Assembly (NCBI GenBank): GCA_910589485.1
Contig: CAJUSW010000004.1
Span: 1-64,000, forward strand
Source of the DNA: an uncultured Duncaniella sp.
Lineage (GTDB): Bacteria; Bacteroidota; Bacteroidia; Bacteroidales; Muribaculaceae
Reading direction: 5' to 3'
Length of the DNA: 64,000 bases
The stretch's first letter is position 1. Every line of letters starts with the position of its first letter. Below the pieces are notes generated by a model. It was not told the origin of the DNA, made no database searches, and saw only the letters and a program-made list of their open reading frames with translations. Made by a program: the position numbers and the translations under genes. Shown in pieces: positions 16,564 through 25,785 of this stretch.

Positions 16564-19008
16564 TCACTTGCCGGTGAGAATATAGGTTTCTCCGGCTTTG
16601 GTGGAAAGATCGTAAAGATATGTCTTCTTAAGATCGACGGGATTGAGCTTGGCTTCGGGGCTAACGATAGGAGCGGGTGTCTCATACATCGCGAAAAGGG
16701 TGTTGGGGTTCTCACCCTTGGCCTGCTTGAGTCCTTTGCCCTTGATGGGGGTGAGAGTGCGGAGACGGCACACACCACCGATGGTGGAGGTGATCTTCAC
16801 AGTCTCTATCTTGCCGGCACGCCACTTGAGATCGATCTCAAATCCGCCACGGGCACGCAGTCCCTTGATCTCGCCGTCGGGCCATACCGACGGAAGCGCG
16901 GGCAACAGATAGATGAATCCATCGTGGCTCTGCATGAGCATCTCGGCTATACCGGCCACACAACCGAAGTTTCCATCGATCTGGAACGGCGGATGCGCAT
17001 CGAAGAGGTTGGGATATGTGCCACCTTTCTTCTTCTCATTGCGCACGAGGGTGAGCTGGTCAGTGATCAGCTTGTAAGCATGATCGCCATCGAGCATACG
17101 TGCCCACAGGCACACTTTCCATCCCATGCTCCAACCGGTGGACGGGTCGCCACGGTGGATGAGCGAGGTGCGGGCGGCATCGAAGAGCTCGGGAGTGCGG
17201 AACGGTGATATCTGATTGGAAGGATACATTCCATAGAGGTGAGACACATGGCGGTGAACATCCTCGGGATCATCCCAGTCGCCGGCCCATTCCTGGAGCT
17301 GGCCCCAATGGCCGATGCGCATGGGGGAAATCTCCTTAACACGTGTCTTGAGACGCTCGGCAAATTCCTTGTCGGTGTCAAGGATGGCAGCCGCGGTGAT
17401 CACATTGTCCCAAAGCTCGGTGACAAGCTGATTATCCATAGTGGCACCGGCAGTAGTGGTAGCGTTATGACCCTTGGGGGTGTTCTCGGGGGAATTGCTC
17501 GGGCACACCACAAGCATGCCGTTGGAAGGATCATACACCATGGTGGCATCGTAGAACTCGGCAGCACCCTTCATGATGGGATAAGCCTCCTTGAGAAATT
17601 CGATATCACCGGTGTGGAGATAGTGTTCCCACAGATGACGGCTGAGCCATGCTCCACCTCCCATCCACATGCCCGAGGGGGCATTGTCGATGGCTCCGGT
17701 AACGCGCCATATATCAGTGTTGTGATGGAGCACCCAACCGGGAGCATCGTACATGGTCTTGGCGGTCTGTGCGCCGGTCTGGCTCACTTCCTTGATGAGA
17801 CGGAACAGAGGCTCGTTGAGATGGGTGAGATTGGTGACCTCGGCAGGCCAATAGTTCATCTCAAGGTTGATATTGCAGGTGTATTTGCTGTCCCAGGAGG
17901 GGAACATCTTGTCGTTCCAAATGCCCTGAAGGTTGGCGGGCTGGCATCCGGGCTGAGAGCTTGACACGAGCAGGTAACGTCCAAACTTATAATACGTTGC
18001 CACGAGGTGAGAATCGTGAGTGTCCTTGAAGCGCTCCACGCGGAGATCGGTGGGGACGTCGGCATACCTGTCAGGGCCGAGATCGAGCGATGAGGATCCT
18101 ATCTCCTTCTGATAGAAATCCACATGGTCCTTCTTAGCCTCGGCGTAAGGACGAGTCACGGCAGTGTCGAGATACTTCTTGGCACGGGCCACTTCATCGC
18201 CTGTTATATCCTTGTAGTTATTGAAGTTGGTGGCTATAGAGGTGTAGATCACAGCCTCGTCGGCATTCTCAACGGAGAGCACACCGTCGCGCGACGAAAC
18301 CTTTCCGCCCTTGGCCACGGCACGGGCGCGGCCCTGGAACTCGACCTTGCCTTTAAGACCCTCGTGATTGGAGCTGACACCGCTCAGGGTAATGTCGTCG
18401 CCCTCGGATGCTATCATGACATCGGGGTGAGGAGTGGTGAGGGTGGCGTTGAACATTACGCTACCGGGCTTATCGGCCGTTATGCGGGTGACCACTACCT
18501 GATCGGGGAATGAGGCGAATGTCTCGCGGGTGAAATTCACGCCATCAACCGAGTATTTTACCACTGTGCGGGCCGAATCGAGGCTGAGCTCACGGTAATA
18601 GTTATCATATCGGGTGTGGCCGGGGAAAGTTATGCGCAGATCGCCAAACGGCTGATAAGGCATACCCTGATTCTTGTGAGACTTTACATGGGCGGTGCAC
18701 ATGTCCTGAGCCTCGCGGTACTTCCCTTCAAATACGAGCTGTCGGATCTTGGGAATCCATTCCTTAGCATCGGGATTGGCATTATCATTAGGCTGTCCGG
18801 CCCAGATGGTCTCTTCATTGAGTTGAATCTGTTCCGCTCCGGGATTGCCATATACCATGGCACCAAGACGACCGTTTCCGAGAGGAAGGGCTTCTGTCCA
18901 CACTTGTGCCGGGGAGTCGTACCAAAGCTTATATTCCTGCTGGGCCGACGCATGCAACGACAACATGGATATGACAGAAAAAAACAAAGATTTTGACAGT
19001 AATTTCAT
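16564..19008 (-). CDS. GH95 family enzyme, predicted exo-alpha-L-galactosidase
   Basis: An exported 814-residue GH95 enzyme, an inverting family acting on alpha-L-fucosides or alpha-L-galactosides. Conserved features are LPLGNGRLGAMVYG near the N-terminus, Asn379/Asn381 in TCNINLEMNYW, Glu508 in SNSPEN (acid) and Asp678 in QIDGNFG. Residue numbers use the ATG at 19008. I chose that start because the promoter at 19030-19061 would begin transcription around 19023, so upstream in-frame codons are mostly outside the mRNA, and because it gives a clean signal peptide (MKLLSKSLFFSVISML). In an RG-II context the B. thetaiotaomicron counterpart (BT1010) removes terminal L-galactose from chain A. It is the first gene of the second transcription unit. 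Fucosidase activity is the main alternative. Confidence 0.88.
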   Translation of the reverse strand: MKLLSKSLFFSVISMLSLHASAQQEYKLWYDSPAQVWTEALPLGNGRLGAMVYGNPGAEQIQLNEETIWAGQPNDNANPDAKEWIPKIRQLVFEGKYREAQDMCTAHVKSHKNQGMPYQPFGDLRITFPGHTRYDNYYRELSLDSARTVVKYSVDGVNFTRETFASFPDQVVVTRITADKPGSVMFNATLTTPHPDVMIASEGDDITLSGVSSNHEGLKGKVEFQGRARAVAKGGKVSSRDGVLSVENADEAVIYTSIATNFNNYKDITGDEVARAKKYLDTAVTRPYAEAKKDHVDFYQKEIGSSSLDLGPDRYADVPTDLRVERFKDTHDSHLVATYYKFGRYLLVSSSQPGCQPANLQGIWNDKMFPSWDSKYTCNINLEMNYWPAEVTNLTHLNEPLFRLIKEVSQTGAQTAKTMYDAPGWVLHHNTDIWRVTGAIDNAPSGMWMGGGAWLSRHLWEHYLHTGDIEFLKEAYPIMKGAAEFYDATMVYDPSNGMLVVCPSNSPENTPKGHNATTTAGATMDNQLVTELWDNVITAAAILDTDKEFAERLKTRVKEISPMRIGHWGQLQEWAGDWDDPEDVHRHVSHLYGMYPSNQISPFRTPELFDAARTSLIHRGDPSTGWSMGWKVCLWARMLDGDHAYKLITDQLTLVRNEKKKGGTYPNLFDAHPPFQIDGNFGCVAGIAEMLMQSHDGFIYLLPALPSVWPDGEIKGLRARGGFEIDLKWRAGKIETVKITSTIGGVCRLRTLTPIKGKGLKQAKGENPNTLFAMYETPAPIVSPEAKLNPVDLKKTYLYDLSTKAGETYILTGK

Positions 19009-19029
19009 GGAAGATTTCATTAATAAAGG

Positions 19030-19061
19030 CAAAATTAATAAATATATCTCATTTTCACAAA
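19030..19061 (-). promoter_or_regulatory. Promoter of the second RG-II unit (GH95 onward)
   Basis: On the minus strand TTTG (19058-19061) is followed by exactly 20 bases and then TAATTTTG (19030-19037), a full match to the Bacteroidota TTTG-N19-21-TAnnTTTG promoter. Transcription would start near 19023, about 15 bases before the GH95 ATG. It lies just after the terminator at 19125-19159. Confidence 0.75.
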
Positions 19062-19124
19062 TCATTTGCCACATGTATCGGCTTGTAAATCGCACAGTTC
19101 ACGCCCGGATCCGATAAAAAAGAA

Positions 19125-19159
19125 AGCTCCCGGTTGATGACGTGATCAAACCGGGAGCT
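19125..19159 (-). terminator. Rho-independent terminator after the PL1 gene
   Basis: A stem of 14 base pairs with one bulged base (19125-19138 with 19145-19159; AGCTCCCGGTTGAT against its near complement) is followed on the minus strand by TTCTTTTTTATC. This is a classical intrinsic terminator inside the RG-II block, 25 bases past the PL1 stop. Confidence 0.85.
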
Positions 19160-19165
19160 GATTAT

Positions 19166-19186
19166 TAAGTGTAGAACTCACACTTA
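19166..19186. repeat. Small palindrome TAAGTGT-N7-ACACTTA
   Basis: Perfect 7-base arms (19166-19172 and 19180-19186) around a seven-base spacer starting AGAA. It overlaps the PL1 stop codon. A longer version with the same core lies at 49930-49954 near the main RG-II promoter, so it may be a regulator site; coincidence is possible. Confidence 0.35.
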
Positions 19187-20806
19187 TTCAGCGAGTTCAT
19201 TGGCATATACTTCAATCCATGCATATCCGTTGGGCGAAATTTTTGCGGAATCAGTAGGATCTTTAGGATCAAGACCATTTTTCTTTTCCCAATCGTCGGG
19301 CAGACCGTCACCGTCGGTGTCGACACGGGGTTTGCCCTTGTATTCGGGGAGACCTCCCACCTGACGGGGATCGGTGATGATGCCGTACTTGTAAGAATCG
19401 ATAGGCAGACGACGCTTCACGTAAGGAGACACAGCCTCGTACTTGTCGGCATCCTTGGCATAGATAGCCTTTCCGGTAGCTACTGACTTGATTACACGCG
19501 CATCAACAGCATCACGACGGGGCTTGGTGGCACCGGCATTGTTGAGCACATGGTCATAAGCGGCCTTGGTATCCATGATGGTCACGTCGGCCATGGGGAA
19601 AGGCATGTTGACCTTGATGTCGGCAATGCGGTCGGAAACCTTGATATTATCGGGAAGCTGCACACCTCCGGCCCAGTTGTCGGCTGTGACAGTCTCGTTG
19701 CCCCACACCACGTTACCGTCAACATAAGCACGGCCAAACTGTCCCTTATGGGCGGGATCACGACCGGCTTCCATCTTCACGATGCGGTAACGGATAGGAG
19801 CATCCGGGGCATTGGTCTCGGTGATGGGACCGGGCTTGAAGTTGTTGTTGATAATGTTGAGGCGGCTTGTGTTGTCCCCACCATCAACCGAACGATTCCA
19901 CCAGTTATAGGTAACGTTGTTGATGAAATTAAATCCGGCATTCATGCCTATAGAGCAGTTGCGGGAGATGTTGGAGGCAAACAGATTGCGGGCAAAAGTG
20001 CTGTTGTGACCACCGATAGTGGCACCGAAAGCATGATTGTAGGTGTCGAGAGCCTCGGAGAAGATACTGTTCTGAATGGTGATGTTCACGGTGGGCAGTT
20101 TGTCGCCACGTCCGGTCTCAGGGTCACGGTTGTACACGTGACGGTAGACCGACATGTTCTCGTCAAGGCCCCATGAAGCCGACACGTGGTCGATCATGAT
20201 ATTACCTACAGCATTTCCACCAAGAGCGTCATCACGGAAAGCCACATCCATGGCACCGCGACGGAAACGCATGTGACGCACAACTACATCGTGGGTGTCA
20301 ATGAGGAACGAGGCACCAGTAACGCATACACCGTCGCCGGGAGCAGTCTGACCAAGGATAGTGAGATAGGGTGCACGGACATTTATAGGAGATTCAAGAT
20401 TTATCACTCCGGCCACATTGAAAACAACAATACGTGCACCACCGGTCTCGCAAGCCTCGCGCAATGTGCCGGGGCCACGATCGGCAAGCGAAGTCACTAC
20501 GATCACCTTTCCGTCACGTCCGCCGGGGGTGTATGCACCACCACCTTCGGCACCGGGGAAAGCTACAATGTCGCTCTGCAGGAGATCGCCCGGATACTGC
20601 GCCCAAGGACGATAAGGACGGCCTTTCTCAGCCTCCTCTTTCATCACTATGGGATAGGCTTTTTCCCAGGCCTGGTCGGACAGGGCTTCCCACTCAGCTT
20701 CCTGCCTGGCAGCCCGGGCCTTGACTGAATCAGGAACCTGGGGGTACTGGGCAGCAACGTCCATTGACACAATGGCTACAGTAGCTAATAATAAGATTCT
20801 TTTCAT
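19184..20806 (-). CDS. PL1 family pectate lyase
   Basis: A 540-residue exported right-handed beta-helix protein of the PL1 pectate lyase type, expected to cut the alpha-1,4-galacturonan backbone by beta-elimination. Typical PL1 features are FPGAEGGGAYTPGG, PGTLREACE, VVRHMRFRRG, NIMIDHVSASWGLDEN and NVTYNWWNR. The C-terminus has a thrombospondin-3-like calcium motif (DTDGDGLPDDWEKKNGLDP), a common tail of Bacteroidota PL1 enzymes. It is the only lyase in the cluster and the last gene of the first unit, followed by a strong terminator. The natural substrate may be the short galacturonan left on RG-II or flanking homogalacturonan. I recall a PL1 gene (BT1023) in the B. thetaiotaomicron RG-II locus. 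Confidence 0.88.
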   Translation of the reverse strand: MKRILLLATVAIVSMDVAAQYPQVPDSVKARAARQEAEWEALSDQAWEKAYPIVMKEEAEKGRPYRPWAQYPGDLLQSDIVAFPGAEGGGAYTPGGRDGKVIVVTSLADRGPGTLREACETGGARIVVFNVAGVINLESPINVRAPYLTILGQTAPGDGVCVTGASFLIDTHDVVVRHMRFRRGAMDVAFRDDALGGNAVGNIMIDHVSASWGLDENMSVYRHVYNRDPETGRGDKLPTVNITIQNSIFSEALDTYNHAFGATIGGHNSTFARNLFASNISRNCSIGMNAGFNFINNVTYNWWNRSVDGGDNTSRLNIINNNFKPGPITETNAPDAPIRYRIVKMEAGRDPAHKGQFGRAYVDGNVVWGNETVTADNWAGGVQLPDNIKVSDRIADIKVNMPFPMADVTIMDTKAAYDHVLNNAGATKPRRDAVDARVIKSVATGKAIYAKDADKYEAVSPYVKRRLPIDSYKYGIITDPRQVGGLPEYKGKPRVDTDGDGLPDDWEKKNGLDPKDPTDSAKISPNGYAWIEVYANELAE

Positions 20807-20850
20807 TTGTTAAGGTATGATTATAATTGGTCTTTTCTAAGAATGTGGTG

Positions 20851-23469
20851 TTACTTCTGAATACCGAATTCCTGCTGCTGGAGATCCACTTCCTCGAGAA
20901 TTTTGCGCTTCTCATCCTCGGAAAGGGCAGGAGCGTTCTTGCTGTCGCTACGGCCAGTCTTGACATTGGTGCCAGCTGTACGGACATCAGTGTAAAGTGC
21001 CGGGATTGTGGCGGGAACACTCTCAATGACAAGTTCGGCAGGAGTAGGCGCATGAGTGCCGGGAGCCTCGACTCTCGCTGTGATCTTGATCTTGCCAGGA
21101 TTACGGGTGGTTCGGATCAGAACAGGAGCCGAACCCCACTCCACTGGACGTGGATTGGCATGGATCGAAGCATCGCCGATGATCTCACCCTCACCCTCAA
21201 CGGTGAACACAATGTTTTCCTTGGCAAGACGACGGACATTGCCATTATCGTCAGTGACCTCGGCCACTACTACGATGAAGTCGGATCCATCAGCCACGAG
21301 CGGTTTGCCATTCCAATCGGCATAAAGGCGCAGCTTGGTGGAACGACGCGAAGGCATCTTGCGCTGTGTAGCCACGACTTTGCCGTCAACTATACCCTCG
21401 GCCACAAGATTTACGGCCTGCCAATTCTTGTTGGTGTAGCTGTAGCCACGGGCCTCCCAGAAATCCCATACATCCTTGAATACAACAGGAGCAGAGGGCA
21501 TGTGGCCCTCCTCATGGAGCACGGGAAGTGTCCAGGACTTGGCACCGTCGTAGATAGAGAGGCGCACGGAGTCGCAGTTGCTGAACACAACCACATCGGG
21601 GTCGGAGAACTGGGTCATCTCGTGCATGATATAAACCATGGGACCTGACTCGGCCACAGGGTGCTCAAGATCGTGGGCTGTCTGGCTACGGAACATGTGG
21701 TAAGCATATTTGGGCTGACGGAATGCGTCGTATATACCGCCCCAATAGGGATCGGGATGATAACCGCGCTGGTGATCGAAGGGGTGCCACTGCGCTCCGC
21801 CGATGAATTTGCCGGTGGTGCGGTAAAGGCCATCGTAGGTCTTGGCAAGCGACAGAGCCTGAACCTTCATGGGACGCTCGCCCCAGCTGCGGGACGCACG
21901 ATTATCATTGTTGTGGGCATACCAGTCATCCACATTCTCGCCGAACTCTCGGGTAAATATGTTCTGACGGGGAGCATCGGCCTTCTCATCATCACCGGGC
22001 CAGCCATACACGAGGTCATAATTCTCCTTCACACCGGCCGAGTGCATGTCGGCGGCCGCGATGGGGCGTCCGGGATAGGGATATTCATCCTTGGTGATCT
22101 GGAGTGCTTCAAGAGAGAAATTCTCGGGATAACGGGTCTCATTCAGGATAGGTTCCCACATGAGTACCGACGGATGATTGCGGTCACGGCGGATGATGGA
22201 GCGAGTGTTATCATGAACACGCTCGGCAAACTGAGGATCCTTATTCCAATACTGCCAACCCGGAGTGGCGACAATCACGAAAAGGCCGAGTTCATCGCAG
22301 GCATCCATGAACGAAGGATCCTGAGGATAATGGGCCACACGGATGATGCGACATCCGGCGTCGCGCAGACGCTTGGCATCACGCCACTGCTGGGAGTTAG
22401 GAACAGCATTGCCTACGTAAGCGAAATCCTGGTGACGGTTGGCACCGATAAGCTGACCGAAAGGTTTGCCATTGAGGAAGAAACCCTTGTCTCCATCGAA
22501 ATGAAAATAACGGATACCCACGCGAGTGGCACCGCCATCGATAGTAGTCTTGCCGTCCTTCACGCGAGATTCCACGCGATAAAGTACCGGCGAATCGGGC
22601 GACCACAGATCAGGATTCTTGACCTGAATCTTCTGTGCTACAGAGCGGTTCTCTCCGGCCTTAAGGGTGACAGGGGTGCTGACTTTACGTACCAACTTAC
22701 CCTGAGGATCGATCAGCGAGGTCTCTACGGTGACCTTGCGGGCCACGCGACCATTATTGGCAAGATCGGTATCAATATTCACCTCGGCGGATTTATCGGA
22801 AACCTTGTCGAAATGAACGAAGACACCGCCTCCGGCCACCTTGCCGGCCTCAACCGGATCAGTGATAGCCACAGGATCCTTGGCGATCATCCACACATCA
22901 CGGTAGATGCCACCATGATATGCGAAGTCAAGCGAATGTTGAGGCTTGCCGGGAGGGAAGGTCTTGTCATCGCTGTTATCGGCCATTACGGCTACAACAC
23001 ACTCCTCGCCCGGCTTCACACCGGCCTCGGTGAGCGAAATGGTCACGGGAAGGTAACCGCCGAAGTTTTCCTTGACTTCCTTACCGTTGACATAGAACTT
23101 CTGTTTTCCCATGACAGCCTCGAAATGGAGGGTCACATCCTTGCCCTTGGTATCCTCGGGCATCACAAAATGCTTGCGATACCAGGCTTTACCCTGGTAG
23201 TTGCGGCAACCGCTACCTTCAGCAGGAAGGAGCTCGACGGTGTGAGGGGTCGAAACTACCTCCCATGAAGAATCGTCAAGCGAAGTGGATGCTCCGTCGG
23301 TGACATCACCAAGGTGGTAACGCCACCCATTGTTGAAATCATAGATAACCCTGCCGGAATCCTGCAACGGGAAAAAACCGGCTACGGAAATCTCCTGAGG
23401 GGTTATCTCTCCGGCTATCGCGAACAACGGCAACAGCAGAAGGGCAATAATACTGGAAAATATTTTCAT
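20851..23469 (-). CDS. GH2 glycosidase (alpha-L-arabinopyranosidase candidate)
   Basis: An exported 872-residue GH2 enzyme: sugar-binding domain (about 40-200), Ig-like domain (200-305), TIM barrel (310-610), then DUF4982-type and Ig-like C-terminal domains. Acid/base Glu444 is in PILNET; the nucleophile is Glu508 in FTREFGE. GH2 covers beta-galactosidases, beta-glucuronidases and others; the retaining mechanism also allows alpha-L-arabinopyranosides, whose geometry resembles beta-galactosides. Its place after the DUF5703 gene matches what I recall for BT0983, reported as an alpha-L-arabinopyranosidase acting on RG-II chain B. It starts nine bases after the previous stop. Specificity is inferred from position only. 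Confidence 0.8.
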   Translation of the reverse strand: MKIFSSIIALLLLPLFAIAGEITPQEISVAGFFPLQDSGRVIYDFNNGWRYHLGDVTDGASTSLDDSSWEVVSTPHTVELLPAEGSGCRNYQGKAWYRKHFVMPEDTKGKDVTLHFEAVMGKQKFYVNGKEVKENFGGYLPVTISLTEAGVKPGEECVVAVMADNSDDKTFPPGKPQHSLDFAYHGGIYRDVWMIAKDPVAITDPVEAGKVAGGGVFVHFDKVSDKSAEVNIDTDLANNGRVARKVTVETSLIDPQGKLVRKVSTPVTLKAGENRSVAQKIQVKNPDLWSPDSPVLYRVESRVKDGKTTIDGGATRVGIRYFHFDGDKGFFLNGKPFGQLIGANRHQDFAYVGNAVPNSQQWRDAKRLRDAGCRIIRVAHYPQDPSFMDACDELGLFVIVATPGWQYWNKDPQFAERVHDNTRSIIRRDRNHPSVLMWEPILNETRYPENFSLEALQITKDEYPYPGRPIAAADMHSAGVKENYDLVYGWPGDDEKADAPRQNIFTREFGENVDDWYAHNNDNRASRSWGERPMKVQALSLAKTYDGLYRTTGKFIGGAQWHPFDHQRGYHPDPYWGGIYDAFRQPKYAYHMFRSQTAHDLEHPVAESGPMVYIMHEMTQFSDPDVVVFSNCDSVRLSIYDGAKSWTLPVLHEEGHMPSAPVVFKDVWDFWEARGYSYTNKNWQAVNLVAEGIVDGKVVATQRKMPSRRSTKLRLYADWNGKPLVADGSDFIVVVAEVTDDNGNVRRLAKENIVFTVEGEGEIIGDASIHANPRPVEWGSAPVLIRTTRNPGKIKITARVEAPGTHAPTPAELVIESVPATIPALYTDVRTAGTNVKTGRSDSKNAPALSEDEKRKILEEVDLQQQEFGIQK

Positions 23470-23478
23470 GATAAGATG

Positions 23479-25785
23479 TTATTTCTTCTTTAAAGAATCA
23501 GGCAATACAATATCGTCGATACGCGATGATGGAGTTACGTTCAGATAGACTATCTTTCCGTCCTGAAGTTTAACCTCCACCTCGGTTTTTTCCGGGGCAT
23601 GGAGCTTAAAGCTGATATCCCTGTCGAGCGGCCATGACGGAAGTATGTAGATTTTCTTACCATCAGCACCGGTCTGCATCAGCATCTCCTGCAAGCCTAT
23701 CATGGCGCTTCCGCCCCAGTTATGATCGGGGGTCCAATCGTAGCCCGGGCCAAAGAATGAGGGGAAACGGTGAGAGCCGTCAGCAAACTTCTGAGAAGTG
23801 AGGTCGAAGGCTTCGTCAACCAAGCCAAGACGTGCGGCCCAAATATTGTCCTGCTTCCAGCCTGTGGATGAACGGAACCTGAGAGCATCGGGATCGTAAA
23901 GATATGTGTTGCGCGCAACCTGAAGATCGGCACTGTCGCTCACGGTGACACCATAGAATTTCCATGGCCACACGGGGTAAAGCTGAGGGGTCTCGACATT
24001 ATTGATGCGTTCCCAAGTCTTTGCCGGGGCTATCATGGTGCGTCCATCGACAGTGCGCAACGGCATTTCAGGGATGCGTCCCAGCAACGATGTCCATTTT
24101 GACACGGCGGTATCGCCATGAGCTTTCATGTAATCGATATATTCTCCGGTCACACGGCGGAGCGCGGATATGGTCGAGGACGCATTGTTGGTCATTTTGT
24201 AGGTCTCGCAACCCGAACCTGGGAAGAGTATCAGCTTACCATCTCCGTCGAGGTTCTTGCTACCACGGCGCGATGCAAGGTAGCGGTAATGCTCATCGAA
24301 GAATGTGAGGGATTTCTCAATCAAGGGACGATACTGTGAAATATCAGTGCCATTGTAACGGGCGCTCTCAAGCATCATCTGACAGAATTCAAGCACCGTA
24401 TCCCATTCATATTCGAGCCAGGCGTTGTATTCAACACCGGGATCAGCCCAAGCCGGACGCTTGGTGCCATATTCCATCATGTTGGGGAGACCGAACAGTT
24501 CGATCTGCTCGGCGAAACAAGCTCCATCATGTCCCCAGTAGACCTGAGAACGCAAGCAAGCATTGTCGAGCATACGGTTATAGAAATCAAACTGGGGTGT
24601 CATCATGTCAAAATCACCGCTCTTGAGCATAGGCCAATAGACGAGGCGCTGATTCTGGGCAGTCATGGTGCCACCGCCCCAATTACGGTAATCGGGAGTA
24701 AATACTTGGTCCTCCTTCACATGGTGCGGATCGAAGGTGAAGAGTCCTCCATTGAACTTGGTGGGTTCCTTACCATACGCATTACATCCGAGCATGTAAC
24801 GGAACAAGGTGTAATTGCGCGCTATGCGTCCCACGATACTGTCGTTAACGTCGGGCGAAGCGATGTAGCTACGGTCCCAATATCCGCGCCACCACTCCCG
24901 GGAAGCCTTGCGGTCGTTACGCAGATTGACCGATCGCTCCACGCTGTCAACGTCAGCGATCCATTGGGAGAGATCCTTGGTCTGCTGATTATTGAACGAG
25001 ATTGTGAAATGGTGCTTGCGTGCCGGCTTTACGCTCTCGAAATTCCAGGCTCGATAGTCGGTGCCGTCATACACACCATCGGAGGTGCCGACAAAACGCA
25101 TATTATCGCCACGGAGACGGCCACCTGATGTAAGATTGGCCAACGGATTCCACAGACGATTCTTTACTGAATCAAGCCCCTCGCGTGCAACGGTCACGTC
25201 AAACACCGTCTCATCGGGATTGGCATGAAGGAAAGTCACAGCGTTGCCAGAAGCGAACACCGAGTCACGCGAAGTGATCAGCCCCTTGGGCGACGACCAT
25301 TTCCAGGAATTCTGCCTGCCCTCCCCTTTCTTGAATGGACGGTCGGCATATCGCCAATTCTCATACGAAACCGCCGGGGAGATGGCCTTGGAGCTCTCAA
25401 CCTCGACATGCACTACCGGACGGAACACATCGGCCCATATCGTCACCTTGGAACCATTGGCATCAATGGTGCAATACCCCTCTTCGAGTTTCAGACGCTG
25501 GGAAAACCCGGATGTGTTGCCACCGAGCAGACGCAACCTGACACGCCCCTGCTTAAGAAGCGTGCCGTGCTCGTCGTAAGCCCCACTACGGCCCATATAG
25601 AAGAGGATATCCCCATTGTCCTCGGCCCATACATTCAAACCGATGTCTCCACCACCCACGGGCATGGAGGCTGAAGAGTCAGTGCTCGGGGTGTCCCATA
25701 CATAATCAGTAGGGGCACCGGCCGAGACATTAAGCATCAGGGCGAGACTCAGGGTAGCCAGTGAATATCGCTTCATGAGGATCAT
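23479..25785 (-). CDS. DUF5703-type protein, probable GH139 (2-O-methyl-L-fucosidase candidate)
   Basis: A 768-residue exported protein with an N-terminal beta domain (VGGGDIGLNVWAEDNGDILFYMGRSGAYDE) and a long helical-toroid part (GHDGACFAEQIELFGLPN, YDWTPDHNWGGSAMIGLQEML) like other (alpha/alpha)6 glycosidases. I recognise the family as DUF5703 and, from memory, as GH139, founded by BT0984, which removes 2-O-methyl-L-fucose from RG-II chain B. Neighbours agree: a GH2 gene follows, and SASA and GH106 genes precede it. It overlaps the SASA gene by four bases (ATGA); an in-frame ATG at 25776 gives a shorter, more usual signal peptide (MKRYSLATL). No catalytic residues can be named with confidence. 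Confidence 0.7.
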   Translation of the reverse strand: MILMKRYSLATLSLALMLNVSAGAPTDYVWDTPSTDSSASMPVGGGDIGLNVWAEDNGDILFYMGRSGAYDEHGTLLKQGRVRLRLLGGNTSGFSQRLKLEEGYCTIDANGSKVTIWADVFRPVVHVEVESSKAISPAVSYENWRYADRPFKKGEGRQNSWKWSSPKGLITSRDSVFASGNAVTFLHANPDETVFDVTVAREGLDSVKNRLWNPLANLTSGGRLRGDNMRFVGTSDGVYDGTDYRAWNFESVKPARKHHFTISFNNQQTKDLSQWIADVDSVERSVNLRNDRKASREWWRGYWDRSYIASPDVNDSIVGRIARNYTLFRYMLGCNAYGKEPTKFNGGLFTFDPHHVKEDQVFTPDYRNWGGGTMTAQNQRLVYWPMLKSGDFDMMTPQFDFYNRMLDNACLRSQVYWGHDGACFAEQIELFGLPNMMEYGTKRPAWADPGVEYNAWLEYEWDTVLEFCQMMLESARYNGTDISQYRPLIEKSLTFFDEHYRYLASRRGSKNLDGDGKLILFPGSGCETYKMTNNASSTISALRRVTGEYIDYMKAHGDTAVSKWTSLLGRIPEMPLRTVDGRTMIAPAKTWERINNVETPQLYPVWPWKFYGVTVSDSADLQVARNTYLYDPDALRFRSSTGWKQDNIWAARLGLVDEAFDLTSQKFADGSHRFPSFFGPGYDWTPDHNWGGSAMIGLQEMLMQTGADGKKIYILPSWPLDRDISFKLHAPEKTEVEVKLQDGKIVYLNVTPSSRIDDIVLPDSLKKK

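Noticed and set aside
21661..23268. Long plus-strand frame (535 codons), with similar ones at 31748-33175 and 8991-9950
   Set aside because: Each is antisense to a well supported GH2 or GH143-GH142 gene and shows no signal peptide or family motif.
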